This document shows positions 1 through 8,408 of a stretch of 23,649 nucleotides of DNA, one piece after another. A program made the translations under genes and the position numbers. The notes under the pieces were generated by a model that worked only from the letters and a program-made list of their open reading frames with translations, was not told the DNA's origin and ran no database searches. Within the stretch, counting starts at the first letter, position 1. Every line of letters begins with the position of its first letter. The stretch spans positions 1 through 23,649 of the forward strand of contig JAIPBB010000029.1 of the NCBI GenBank assembly GCA_021739805.1, in the 5' to 3' direction. Source of the DNA: Saprospiraceae bacterium. Lineage in GTDB: Bacteria; Bacteroidota; Bacteroidia; Bacteroidales; JAIPBB01.

Positions 1-1224
1 GCATTAACTCTTCCTCTATATCAAAAAATTGTACCTTTTTTCATAGCATTATTGATACTCAACTGGATTATTGAAGGAGTTTTAAACCCTATTCAATTTA
101 AAAGAATCGACATAAGGTTTAAATCTTTTTTTAAGCAAAAAAATCATACAACTGCAATAAGCTTCATACTGCTATATTTGATGTATTTAACTGGTATGCT
201 GTATTCTGCAAATTTAGAATATGGAAGTTTAGACTTAGGAATTAAATTATCTTTCGTAGTATTTCCAATAATTTTTTTAACAATAAATCAGGATTTTATA
301 GAAGAAAAACAGTATAAATCAATATTTTCTGCCTTTATAATTGGATGTTTTATTAGTTCAATAATTTGTCTTGCTAATGCATTTTATGGATATATCACAA
401 CAGGCAAGGAGCATCTTTTCTATTATACTTATCTGTCGGTATTCCACCACCCCAGTTATCTTTCAATGTACATAAACTTATGTATTATTATTCTTATTGC
501 AAGAATATTCAACAAAGAATCTAAATTCACAACTTTGCAAGTCATATCTAATAGCTTATTACTATTTTATCTTTTTGTATTCGTTATTCTATTAACCTCA
601 CGCTCAGGAATTATTGGATTGATTCTAGTATATTTTGTAGGCATTGTTTATTTGATATTTGTCAAAAGAAAAATATTAATTAGCATAGTAATCCTTTTGT
701 CAATATCTCTAATATCCTTTTATTCATTCAAGTTTCTATCCTATATGTCATCACGCTTAACAACAACTGCCGAGGAAATGTCCGGAGATAAAGAAATTGA
801 CAAAAACAGCAAATACTACAATACAAATACAAGATTATTAACTTGGGAATCAGCACTTGAAATAATCAAAGAACATCCAGTTGTCGGAGTAGGAACCGGG
901 GATGCCAGAGATGAGTTGACAAATAAATATAATGAAAAAGAAATATTACCAATGTTAAAGAAATATTTAAACGTTCATAATCAATTTCTGCAAACATTTC
1001 TAACAGTTGGAATAATTGGTTTTATTTTACTGGCGTTAAGCATCATTATTCCTTTTATTAATGCTATTAAAAATCGAGATTTGATTCTTTTCGTTTTTGT
1101 TATGCTTATAGTACTGAATTTCGCAGTTGAGTCAATGCTCGAAGTTCAGGCAGGTGTAATTTTCTATAGCTTTTTTGGAATTTTACTCACACAAAAAAAG
1201 GCTCCGCAAAACGAAGCCTTTTAA
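1..1224 (+). CDS. O-antigen ligase/polymerase-like membrane protein, 5'-truncated
   Basis: This is the C-terminal part of a polytopic inner-membrane protein. The frame is open to the first base of the window, so the true start lies outside. A TTG at 52 could be read as a start but sits in the middle of a hydrophobic segment. The protein is almost all membrane helices, with one long soluble loop (roughly the segment between TTTAEEMSGDKE and KKYLNVHNQFL). The loop and the following motifs 'HPVVGVGTGD' and 'HNQFLQTFLTVGIIGF' match the Wzy_C/WaaL layout, in which a periplasmic loop with a conserved His precedes the last helices. The family joins or polymerises undecaprenyl-linked polysaccharide on the periplasmic side. 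The choice between ligase and polymerase cannot be made here. Its last codons form part of the terminator of the convergent gene. Confidence 0.75.
   Translation, partial: ALTLPLYQKIVPFFIALLILNWIIEGVLNPIQFKRIDIRFKSFFKQKNHTTAISFILLYLMYLTGMLYSANLEYGSLDLGIKLSFVVFPIIFLTINQDFIEEKQYKSIFSAFIIGCFISSIICLANAFYGYITTGKEHLFYYTYLSVFHHPSYLSMYINLCIIILIARIFNKESKFTTLQVISNSLLLFYLFVFVILLTSRSGIIGLILVYFVGIVYLIFVKRKILISIVILLSISLISFYSFKFLSYMSSRLTTTAEEMSGDKEIDKNSKYYNTNTRLLTWESALEIIKEHPVVGVGTGDARDELTNKYNEKEILPMLKKYLNVHNQFLQTFLTVGIIGFILLALSIIIPFINAIKNRDLILFVFVMLIVLNFAVESMLEVQAGVIFYSFFGILLTQKKAPQNEAF
1196..1222 (-). terminator. Rho-independent terminator of the glutamate dehydrogenase gene, inside a convergent CDS
   Basis: On the minus strand an 11-bp stem (AAAAGGCTTCG paired with CGGAGCCTTTT, one mismatch) with a 5-base loop is followed by a run of T. 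It lies 22 bp beyond the dehydrogenase stop codon. The hairpin is built from the last codons of the plus-strand membrane-protein gene, including the first base of its stop. The plus strand has the same stem with a weaker T tract, so it may work in both directions. Confidence 0.7.
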
Positions 1225-1243
1225 AATATCTATTTAAGAAGTC

Positions 1244-2587
1244 TTAAACAGCACCTTGATCTATCATTGAATCTGCAACTTTAACAAATCCACCAATATT
1301 AGCACCATTAACATAATTGATAAATCCGTCTTCTTCTGTTCCGTATTTAACACAAGTTTCGTGGATATCTTTCATTATTTGGTGTAATCTACCGTCAACT
1401 TCTTCTCTTGTCCATGATAAACGAAGTGAATTTTGTGACATTTCAAGACCTGAAACAGCAACACCACCGGCATTAGCAGCTTTACCAGGACCATAAAGAA
1501 TTTTCGCTTTTATGTAAACTTCAACTGCTTCTGGAGTAGAAGGCATGTTTGCACCTTCAGAAATACAATAACATCCATTAGCAACAAGAATTTCAGCATC
1601 TTCTTTATTAATTTCGTTTTGTGTAGCATTTGGAAGAGCAACTTCACATTTTACACCCCATGGTCTTTTACCATCAACATACTCACAACCGTATTTGTCA
1701 GCATATTCTTTAATACGACCTCTTTTAACATTTTTAAGATGCATTACAAAAGCAAGTTTTTCAGCATCTATTCCAGCTGGGTCATAAATATATCCAGCAG
1801 AATCTGATAAAGTAACAACTTTACCACCTAGTTGAGTAACTTTTTCAGTAGCATATTGAGCAACATTACCTGAACCTGAAATAACAACAGTTTTTCCTGC
1901 GAAAGATTCACCTCTTGTTTTCAACATTTCTTCAGCAAAATAAGTAGCACCATAACCAGTTGCTTCAGGACGAATTAATGAACCACCCCAATTTCTGCCT
2001 TTTCCAGTTAAAACACCAGTAAATTCATTTCTGATTCTTTTATATTGTCCGAACATAAATCCAATTTCTCTTCCACCTACACCGATATCACCGGCAGGAA
2101 CATCTGTATCTGGTCCAATATGTTTGCAAAGCTCTAACATTAAGCTTTGGCAAAAACGCATAACTTCATTATCTTATTTTCCTTTAGGCTCAAAATCAGA
2201 ACCACCTTTTCCACCACCCATTGGTAATGTAGTAAGACTGTTTTTCAATACTTGCTCAAAAGCTAAGAATTTTAAAATTCCAAGATTTACAGTTGGGTGA
2301 AATCGCATGCCACCTTTATATGGTCCAATAGCACTACTCATTTCGATTCTAAAACCACGATTTATTTGAAGTTCTCCTTTGTCATCAATCCAAGGAATTC
2401 GGAATATAATAACTCTTTCAGGTTCTACCATTCTTTCAAGAATCTTGGCAGCTTTATACTTTGGATTTTCTTCAACATAAGGGATAAGTGATTCGACTAC
2501 CTCGCGAACTGCTTGGTGAAATTCTACTTCTGATGGATTCTTGGCAATAACTTTTGCCATAAAATCTTCAATCAATTGTTCATACAT
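1244..2587 (-). pseudogene. gdhA: NADP-type glutamate dehydrogenase with one in-frame stop codon
   Basis: The reading frame encodes hexameric glutamate dehydrogenase (2-oxoglutarate + NH4+ + NADPH to glutamate). From ATG 2587 to the stop at 1244 there are 447 sense-or-stop codons, the same length as E. coli GdhA (447 residues). Substrate-binding K91 (GPYKGGMRFHP) and catalytic K127 (PMGGGKGGSDF) are present, followed by the NAD(P)-binding GSGNVAQYA segment and the GANIGGFVKVADSM end. The frame is broken only by codon 138, TAA at 2174-2176, where relatives have Ser after FxPKGK. Both halves (2174-2587, 137 aa; 1244-2161, 305 aa) stay in the same frame, so this is a substitution and not a frameshift. 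TCA to TAA is the simplest change. An ATG five codons later could allow restart. Identity is very secure; whether it is a real mutation, a sequencing error or readthrough is open. Confidence 0.9.
2174..2176 (-). other. Internal TAA stop codon in gdhA
   Basis: The codon reads TAA on the minus strand, between FEPKGK and DNEVMRFC. Other genes in the window end at TAA, so the codon is not reassigned here. No frame change occurs on either side. Confidence 0.9.
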
Positions 2588-2651
2588 GTTTAACAGTTTT
2601 TTAGTTTTTATTAATTTTAATTTGTTATTTGATTTTTTGTTTAATTCATGG

Positions 2652-2682
2652 CAATATTAATTAACTAATTTATTAAAACAAA
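2652..2682 (-). promoter_or_regulatory. Candidate promoter of gdhA
   Basis: On the minus strand TTTG, a 19-base spacer, then TAATATTG gives one mismatch to the Bacteroidota pattern TTTG-N19-TAnnTTTG. The predicted leader to the ATG at 2587 is about 60 nt. The call rests on consensus matching only. Confidence 0.45.
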
Positions 2683-2782
2683 AAAAAACAAGCTCTTTTT
2701 ATTAAAAATCATTCAGTTTTTTTCAATGTGGCTTTTAAAATTAATAAATTGAGTAAAAAACTGACTTATATCATATTATAAA

Positions 2783-2810
2783 AAAAGCCCGAAGTAAACT
2801 TCAGGCTTTT
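2783..2810 (-). terminator. Rho-independent terminator of the T9SS propeller gene
   Basis: A 12-bp stem on the minus strand (AAAAGCCTGAAG / CTTCGGGCTTTT, one G-T type pair) with loop TTTA is followed by a T-rich run. It lies about 20 bp past the stop codon at 2830. Confidence 0.75.
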
Positions 2811-2829
2811 AATATTTTTTTGTTTGTTC

Positions 2830-5727
2830 TTATTTCTGAACAATTATTTTTGCTGTTGCCTTAGTTTCTCCGGTTATCATTTGAACAATATAAGTCCCAT
2901 TTGCAAACTCACTACAATCAAGATTATATTTATGAGTACCTGATGGCATTTGTGCCAGATTAACTCTTTTCATCAATTTACCTGTGATACTATAAACATC
3001 TATCAAAACTTTTGATGAGTTTTGCAGCGTATAAGAAACATTAGTATTATTTACAACAGGATTTGGGTAAACAACTAAATTCGAATTAACTGAAACAATT
3101 CCATTAGTCTTTGGCTCATCAATTGACATCCACTTAGTATTTTCAAAAAATCCTCTTCCATGCGTTCCTACATAAATAGCACCTGTATTTTGTGTTTGGG
3201 GAAATGTGAGTGTAAATGTTTCACCATCTTTAACAAAGGAGTGTGAAACGTAAGGGAAATTATAAGTTTGTTGTTTGATAGAATGAACAGGAACAAGAGC
3301 TAACCCGTCATTTTCCGGTGTCCATGTTGGATTACCTGCTTGAATATTATCTGTTGCAAAAACACCAAATTCAGTTCCAATAATTACAGTATTTGAATTA
3401 TTCATCCTAATAACAGCACCATAAACAGGCAAAGTAGATGTAAGATTACCCTGCTTTGAGACAAATGTTGGTCCTGATGATGAAGTATCAAGAGCATTTG
3501 TAGTTCTGTAAATGTGAGGAGAGCTGCTAAAAGTCCCTAAAGTAACAATAGCATGATTTGGATTTGATGGATCAATAGCAATATTTGTTATAGCTCTTCC
3601 TCCTGAGTTGATATTAAGTTGTTTTTGAATAATTACAGAATTTCCTGTAGCAATATCAGTATTAAGCGAATCATAAGATGCACCCAGATTGCTAAACCTA
3701 TATAAGTTTCCATTTGATGTCCCAAGAAATAACACATCACCATCTTTTGTAATCGACATTGTTTGTGTGGTGCCATTAAATGAGCCAATTTTAAACCAAT
3801 CAGGAGTTTTCGAGAAATCTAGTGCTTGACGTGTCATCCATAATTGACCAATACCTCCAAGAAAATACTTAGACTGAACCGGGTCAATTGCCTCTACTAC
3901 ATCATCTTTATAAATCTGTGTTGTTAGAGTATGTTTAAAGGGATATAATGCTGTTTTACTTAATAAAGTAAGTGTTGTTCCAACTGCATAATTTGTATCC
4001 GCAACCCATAGGAGAGTATCATGAGAATTTGGGTCGTTGATACTTTCCCAAAATAAAATTGGAGTTACAAATGGAGAAGGCCAATCTCTTCCCGGTGTTC
4101 CAAGAAGCTCCATTCTGGCACTCATAAAATCGTAAAGATTTGCACCTGCATCAGCTGATCTTTTAATACCACCAAAATAAACAGAAGAAAAATAAACATC
4201 AGGCTTAATATGTGAAAATGCACAATATCCACCATCACCACCTTGAACATCCTTACCGTGGTAAGGGAATGGTCCTTTTCTTTCAACTGCAATAGTACCG
4301 TTATCCTGGGTTCCACCCATTACTCTACCGTCAAATCCTACCGCTAATGTAAAAAATTGAACTGTATTATAGTTTATATTTCTTGTATGCCAGGTGATTC
4401 CACCATCAATTGATCTTGAGACACCACCATCGCTACCTGAAAATATAATATTAGGATTAGTAGGGTGGAAAGTGTAAGCGTGATGGTCAGCATGAATATA
4501 ATATTTGTAATAAGGTCCATCAGGGTCAGCAGATGATAAGGATACTTGAGTCCAACTACCTCCATATGTCCAAGTCCATAAATTAACTCCACCTAACAGT
4601 ATTTTATCTTTATTATTTGGGAAAACTTTTATAATATTATCATAACTTCCTTGATTACTAAATGGTTGAAAATTAGTGCTTCCCGGAGGTCCTATTAATG
4701 ACCATGTATTGCCTTTATCAACACTTCTGAAAATTCCAAATAAGTCACCCGAAGAAGAAGCCAAACTTGCATACACATAATTTGGATCTGTTGGGGAAAA
4801 TGCGAATTCTATACGTCCAACAGCACCTGAACTGTTTGTTGTTGGAAGGTCAGTACCATTATTTGATGATTTTTTCACATAGGTTCCAGTATTCCCATTA
4901 GGTGATAAATAGCATTGATTTGCTATTGATGCGATAACTGTACCATCGGAAGCAACCTGGACTTCATCACACCTAACAGTATTATGAGCAACAACCCAAT
5001 TTGCACCACCATCATCAGTATATTTTAATCCTACATTAGTAGCAGCATAAACTCTTGCTGTAATTGGGTCGCAAGCTAATTCACTCACAAATGCCCATGC
5101 AACATTAATGTTATTTGCAACCGTAGGAGTTGTTCCAGGCATTTGAATAAAGTCAGTACCATTAGTTGACATAAATATTCCTTTACCAATAGAACCAACA
5201 GTGGTATTAGCAGTACCAGTGGCTGAAGTAAAGCTTTCACCAGTTCCAACATATATAGTCCCGTTTTTATCCTGAGCCATACAACAAACCGGAAGACTTT
5301 TTGTAATGCTGTCTAATTGAAACCAAGAACTACCGGCAGTTGTAGATTTCCATAAACCACCTGAAACACTTCCTGCAAACATTATATTAGGATCATTCTT
5401 ATCTATTAAAATTGATCGTGTTCTTCCTCCAACATTATCAGGTCCAATATCTGTCCATGTTAGATTTAAAGAAGCTTTTGTTTCACGCGAGAATTTCTCA
5501 ACAGCCTTTCTTGTTTGAATGTATAGAGCCGGATCAAGTTCTCCTGTAATAGGGTCGTTCCTAAGAAGTTTATAATATTCGACTGCTCCATGTATTCCAT
5601 TTTGTTCAATAGCATTGGCATTACGAGGAACATAAAATTGTTCATCCTGACCATTTTTTGAACTAATAAAAACAGCAACAACTAAAAGAACTGCTGCAAA
5701 ACTTAAAAATAAACGTTTCTTTTTCAT
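2830..5727 (-). CDS. T9SS-exported BNR/VPS10-like beta-propeller protein
   Basis: This 965-residue protein begins with a basic MKKKR stretch and a hydrophobic signal segment (residues 5-22). Most of the body is made of propeller-type repeats marked by Asp-box-like motifs: GGLWKSTTAGSSW (about 123), LKYTDDGGANW (about 234), IFRSVDKGNTW (about 332), GVSRSIDGGITW (about 435) and IKRSADAG. These suggest one or two sialidase/sortilin-type propellers. The last 80 residues (886-965) are a type A sorting domain of the type IX secretion system, with VYPNP, DVYSITGK, MPSGTHKY and FANGTYIVQ motifs, so the mature protein is exported across the outer membrane and probably anchored to the surface or released. 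Its ligand or enzymatic activity is unknown; no catalytic motif was recognised. A weak promoter-like site (TTTG-N19-TAACTTGT, 5776-5806) lies upstream. Confidence 0.85.
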   Translation of the reverse strand: MKKKRLFLSFAAVLLVVAVFISSKNGQDEQFYVPRNANAIEQNGIHGAVEYYKLLRNDPITGELDPALYIQTRKAVEKFSRETKASLNLTWTDIGPDNVGGRTRSILIDKNDPNIMFAGSVSGGLWKSTTAGSSWFQLDSITKSLPVCCMAQDKNGTIYVGTGESFTSATGTANTTVGSIGKGIFMSTNGTDFIQMPGTTPTVANNINVAWAFVSELACDPITARVYAATNVGLKYTDDGGANWVVAHNTVRCDEVQVASDGTVIASIANQCYLSPNGNTGTYVKKSSNNGTDLPTTNSSGAVGRIEFAFSPTDPNYVYASLASSSGDLFGIFRSVDKGNTWSLIGPPGSTNFQPFSNQGSYDNIIKVFPNNKDKILLGGVNLWTWTYGGSWTQVSLSSADPDGPYYKYYIHADHHAYTFHPTNPNIIFSGSDGGVSRSIDGGITWHTRNINYNTVQFFTLAVGFDGRVMGGTQDNGTIAVERKGPFPYHGKDVQGGDGGYCAFSHIKPDVYFSSVYFGGIKRSADAGANLYDFMSARMELLGTPGRDWPSPFVTPILFWESINDPNSHDTLLWVADTNYAVGTTLTLLSKTALYPFKHTLTTQIYKDDVVEAIDPVQSKYFLGGIGQLWMTRQALDFSKTPDWFKIGSFNGTTQTMSITKDGDVLFLGTSNGNLYRFSNLGASYDSLNTDIATGNSVIIQKQLNINSGGRAITNIAIDPSNPNHAIVTLGTFSSSPHIYRTTNALDTSSSGPTFVSKQGNLTSTLPVYGAVIRMNNSNTVIIGTEFGVFATDNIQAGNPTWTPENDGLALVPVHSIKQQTYNFPYVSHSFVKDGETFTLTFPQTQNTGAIYVGTHGRGFFENTKWMSIDEPKTNGIVSVNSNLVVYPNPVVNNTNVSYTLQNSSKVLIDVYSITGKLMKRVNLAQMPSGTHKYNLDCSEFANGTYIVQMITGETKATAKIIVQK

Positions 5728-5940
5728 ACTAAAATATTAATAATTTTATATAATAATTCTTATTTTTAAAGTGGCACAAGTTACATCTTTTTTAAAAACC
5801 CACAAAGAAGTTTTTGTTAAATTAATAAACATAATAAGTAACTGCAATTTATCACTTTACAAGTATAATCTAATTTTAATTCTTTACCAATTTGTAATCA
5901 GTTAACGGTTATTATAAAACAGTTTAAGGTTATTTAATGA

Positions 5941-6687
5941 TTAGTTAAATCTTTTTCCAAAATTAAAACTCAAATAAAAAGATAAAAAGAAATAACTTTC
6001 GTCATTAAATGCCATAATTGGAATTGGCTTTGGATATACGTCAATAATAACTCCTGTTTCAATTGCTTTGATGCTTTCGTCCCAAATTCCATATTCAAAA
6101 TTCAACCCAAGTCTTGTGTATAATCCAGGATAAAGTTTTAATTCATCAATGCCTTTTCCAAATGGACCCTTTCCATAAATATCATGTAATGAATGCTTGT
6201 TAGGGTCATATTTTTCGACAGTTAAAAGAACTTCATTATAATTGCTAGCGTCATAAATATAAAGGTAAACCGGTTTTGTAAATCCCAATGAAAGACCACC
6301 CATATATAGAAACCTGAATTCAACTCCACCCCAATATGGCTTACTACTCAACACCTTTTGAATTCCATATCCTGACCTGACTATGAATACATTATTGAGT
6401 TTACCAAAATAATAACTCTTTGCCCTTTCAAATATTGGATTTATTGTTTTGATTTCTTTAGGATGCTTCATCGTGACAAATTCAAATTCAAGCATCCTTT
6501 TTTTAAATCCATTTTTAAAGGAGCCTGTGCGATATCCAAATCCCCATCCTGCAGAATGAACGTTTATTGAACCACTTTTCTCCTTTTTAAATATAACCTT
6601 TCCATCAATATTTGATGAGGATTGAGCAAGTAATTGTATGCTAATCAATGAAAATAAAATAATAAATATAAATTTGAAAAACTTCAT
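5941..6687 (-). CDS. Secreted, probably outer-membrane beta-barrel protein of unknown function
   Basis: The 248-residue product has a clear signal peptide (hydrophobic residues 3-19, then LLAQ). The mature part has alternating aromatic and small residues typical of transmembrane beta strands (WGFGYRTGSF, RFLYMGGLSLGFT, YTRLGLNFEYGIW, FFLSFYLSFNFGKRF), and it ends in a short aromatic-containing strand. This suggests a small outer-membrane barrel of the porin type, but I do not recognise a named family. It is preceded by an exact-consensus promoter and stands alone, with a 213-bp gap to the next gene downstream that shows no other gene. Confidence 0.6.
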   Translation of the reverse strand: MKFFKFIFIILFSLISIQLLAQSSSNIDGKVIFKKEKSGSINVHSAGWGFGYRTGSFKNGFKKRMLEFEFVTMKHPKEIKTINPIFERAKSYYFGKLNNVFIVRSGYGIQKVLSSKPYWGGVEFRFLYMGGLSLGFTKPVYLYIYDASNYNEVLLTVEKYDPNKHSLHDIYGKGPFGKGIDELKLYPGLYTRLGLNFEYGIWDESIKAIETGVIIDVYPKPIPIMAFNDESYFFLSFYLSFNFGKRFN

Positions 6688-6708
6688 TTTTTAATGAATA
6701 ATACTATG

Positions 6709-6740
6709 CAAAAGTACAAAAAATCCGACGTTTTACAAAA
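6709..6740 (-). promoter_or_regulatory. Promoter of the 248-aa outer-membrane protein gene
   Basis: On the minus strand TTTTG, a 19-base spacer and TACTTTTG match the Bacteroidota TTG-N19-TAnnTTTG pattern at every fixed position. The start codon is at 6687, giving a very short leader of about 15-20 nt. Confidence 0.65.
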
Positions 6741-6783
6741 TGCAGATTACTGGAAATAATAAATACTAAACTAACTCTAGCTA

Positions 6784-6918
6784 TTAAACTGATTTCTCAG
6801 AACTTATCTTTTCTATTTTAGAGTATGGTTGTGAGCATCTGGGTGCTCTGGATCTGCATGATGAGAAAATTAATCCCATAAAAAATACTAATAACAATGT
6901 AATTGCAGCTTTTTTCAT
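6784..6918 (-). CDS. Small lipoprotein, 44 residues
   Basis: ATG at 6918 opens a 44-codon frame ending TAA then TAG. The product has a short basic start (MKK), a hydrophobic core (ITLLLVFFMGLIF) and a lipobox-like LIFSSC, so C21 would be lipidated after cleavage by signal peptidase II. The mature peptide is only about 24 residues, basic and polar (RSRAPRCSQPYSKIEKISS), with a second cysteine. A perfect -7 type element lies about 40 nt upstream. The length is too short for typical gene-finder cut-offs. Function is unknown; an envelope-anchored small protein is the best description. Confidence 0.6.
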   Translation of the reverse strand: MKKAAITLLLVFFMGLIFSSCRSRAPRCSQPYSKIEKISSEKSV

Positions 6919-6963
6919 AATTTTACTTTCTAGATAAATGTGTATTGTTTATCATTATCGTTG

Positions 6964-6971
6964 CAAAATTA
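6964..6971 (-). promoter_or_regulatory. -7 promoter element of the small lipoprotein gene
   Basis: TAATTTTG on the minus strand matches TAnnTTTG exactly and sits about 45 bp before the ATG at 6918. The matching -33 box is weak (TATG at a 21-base spacing). Confidence 0.35.
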
Positions 6972-7102
6972 AAGCAATTTCAAAAATAATAACATAAAAT
7001 TTAAAAAAATATTAACAGGTTTATTAATAATAGATTTAAAGTTTGTAAAATTGTTGAATTGTTTAATTGTTAAATAAATTGGTAAATTATTACATAATAA
7101 AA

Positions 7103-7358
7103 ATTATTGCATTATTGCATTATCGCATTAAAGCATTATCGCATTATTGCATTATCGCATTATCGCATTATTGCATTATCGCATTATTGCATTATCGCAT
7201 TAAAGCATTATCGCATTATCGCATTATTGCATTATCGCATTATCGCATTATTGCATTATTGCATTATCGCATTATTGCATTATCGCATTAAAGCATTATC
7301 GCATTATTGCATTATCGCATTATTGCATTATCGCATTAAAACATTACATCATTAAAGC
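7103..7358. repeat. 8-bp tandem repeat array, 32 units, upstream of ung
   Basis: There are exactly 32 consecutive 8-bp units of form ATTAxxGC. By my count xx is TC in 15 units, TT in 11 and AA in 4; the last three units before the gene are degenerate (ATTAAAAC, ATTACATC, ATTAAAGC). A looser 8-bp period (AATTGTTG, AATTGTTT, AATTGTTA) already starts near 7049. The array ends 8 bp before the ung start codon, so it occupies the leader or promoter region. Because 8 is not a multiple of 3, it stays open in every frame and produces spurious ORFs. Confidence 0.95.
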
Positions 7359-7366
7359 ATAAAAAA

Positions 7367-8047
7367 ATGACTCAAATCGACCCCATAATTGAAAATAGTT
7401 GGAAAGAAATTTTAAAAGATGATTTCAGTTCTGAATACTTTTTAAAGTTGAAGGAGTTTCTTGTAGAAGAAAAGAAAAACAATGTAGTTTTTCCTCCGGG
7501 TTCACAAATATTTTCCGCATTTAACTTCACCCCTTTTGATAAAGTTAAGGTAGTTATTATTGGACAAGATCCATATCATGGTTTAGGACAGGCTCATGGG
7601 TTATGCTTCTCTGTTCCAAAGGGGATAAAAATTCCTCCATCTTTAAAAAATATTTTCAAAGAGATAAATCAAGATATTGGCCTTCCAATTTCAGAATCAG
7701 GAAATCTTGAAAACTGGGCTAAGCAAGGAATATTGCTTTTAAATGCTACTTTAACAGTTAGAGCAAATCAGGCTGGCTCACATCAAAATAAAGGTTGGGA
7801 GATGTTCACCGATTCAGTTATAAGAAAGCTTTCTGAAAATAAATCGGGGCTGGTTTTTTTGCTTTGGGGAGCTTTTGCACAGGCGAAAGATGTTTTAATT
7901 GATACATCGAAACATCATATTTTAAAAGCTGCACATCCTTCTCCTTTTTCATCATATAGAGGATTTTTTGGGTGCAGACATTTTTCAAAAACTAACGAAA
8001 TACTAAAAAGTCAGGGTTTGGATGAAATTGATTGGAGTGTTTCTTGA
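7367..8047 (+). CDS. ung: Uracil-DNA glycosylase, family 1
   Basis: The 226-residue enzyme removes uracil from DNA to start base-excision repair of deaminated cytosine or misincorporated dUMP. All family-1 motifs are present: the water-activating loop GQDPYHG with catalytic D68, the uracil-contacting N126 in LLLNATLTVR, and the DNA-intercalation loop HPSPFSSYRGFFGC with H190. The length equals the usual 220-230 residues. The ATG at 7367 is preceded by an A-rich stretch and by the end of the 8-bp array. It appears to be a single-gene unit; no terminator was seen before the 11-bp array downstream. Confidence 0.97.
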   Translation: MTQIDPIIENSWKEILKDDFSSEYFLKLKEFLVEEKKNNVVFPPGSQIFSAFNFTPFDKVKVVIIGQDPYHGLGQAHGLCFSVPKGIKIPPSLKNIFKEINQDIGLPISESGNLENWAKQGILLLNATLTVRANQAGSHQNKGWEMFTDSVIRKLSENKSGLVFLLWGAFAQAKDVLIDTSKHHILKAAHPSPFSSYRGFFGCRHFSKTNEILKSQGLDEIDWSVS

Positions 8048-8078
8048 AATATTTCATGTAATTTTGAGTTGTTGTTAG

Positions 8079-8210
8079 GTTGTCATTAAGTTGTCATTAA
8101 GTTGTCATTAAGTTGTCATTAGGTTGTCATTAAGTTATCATTAAGTTGTCATTAAGTTGTCATTAAGTTGTCATTAGGTTGTCATTAGGTTGTCATTAGG
8201 TTGTCATTCA
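8079..8210. repeat. 11-bp tandem repeat array, 12 units
   Basis: Twelve units of GTTGTCATTAR follow each other without a gap (R is A or G; one unit has GTTATC, and the last ends CA). A shortened unit (GTTGTTAG) precedes them. The array lies between ung and the Omp85-type gene and runs straight into the palindrome at 8213. Confidence 0.95.
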
Positions 8211-8212
8211 AA

Positions 8213-8304
8213 GCGTCATTGCGAAGGAGGAACGACTGAAGCAATCCATTGAGTAACTGCGGTCTTTATTGAAACGGATTGCTTCGCTTCGCTCGCAATG
8301 ACGC
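8213..8304. repeat. Large imperfect palindrome (GCGTCATTGCGA type)
   Basis: The left arm starts GCGTCATTGCGA and ends GAAGCAATCC; the right arm (8276-8304) is its inverse, GGATTGCTTC ... TCGCAATGACGC. The middle of the arms differs by insertions, and the loop is about 28 nt. The base composition is far richer in G and C than the surroundings. Similar CGTCATTGCGA hairpins recur as dispersed non-coding repeats in many bacterial genomes, from general knowledge. It could act as a transcription-end hairpin or be a small non-autonomous mobile element. Confidence 0.8.
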
Positions 8305-8362
8305 AAAGCAAATGACATGCGAAGCATAAATGACACAAAGTAAATGACGCAAAGCAAATGAC
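8297..8362. repeat. Degenerate AATGAC repeats after the palindrome
   Basis: AATGAC occurs five times (8297, 8311, 8329, 8343, 8357), mostly within the 14-bp unit GCAAAGCAAATGAC. AATGAC is the inverse of the GTCATT core of the 11-bp array on the other side of the palindrome. Confidence 0.7.
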
Positions 8363-8408
8363 AGATTTTCATTTAACTGCTAAATAAATATTTAAAAAAA
8401 TTAACAAT

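Noticed and set aside
2174..2176. Stop-codon reassignment or selenocysteine-like recoding at the gdhA TAA
   Set aside because: TAA ends other genes here, TAA is not a known selenocysteine or pyrrolysine codon, and no special downstream structure was seen. A mutation or error is simpler.
1619..2491. Plus-strand ORFs inside gdhA (1619-1807, 2297-2491)
   Set aside because: Shadows of a strongly conserved enzyme on the other strand; no recognisable product.
4122..5681. Minus-strand ORFs inside the T9SS propeller gene
   Set aside because: Alternative frames of a gene whose signal peptide, repeats and sorting domain are clear.
5728..5940. Possible gene or RNA in the 213-bp gap
   Set aside because: Only AT-rich sequence with weak promoter-like words (5776-5806, 5860-5867) was seen; nothing strong enough to list as a feature.
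7067..7355. Two overlapping plus-strand ORFs encoding HYRIIAL-type repeats
   Set aside because: They are the 8-bp array read in two frames; any frame stays open because the unit has no stop, and neither has a credible start or conserved-looking domain.
7103..8210. CRISPR array
   Set aside because: The repeats are 8 or 11 bp with no spacers of 25-45 bp between them, and no cas genes are nearby.
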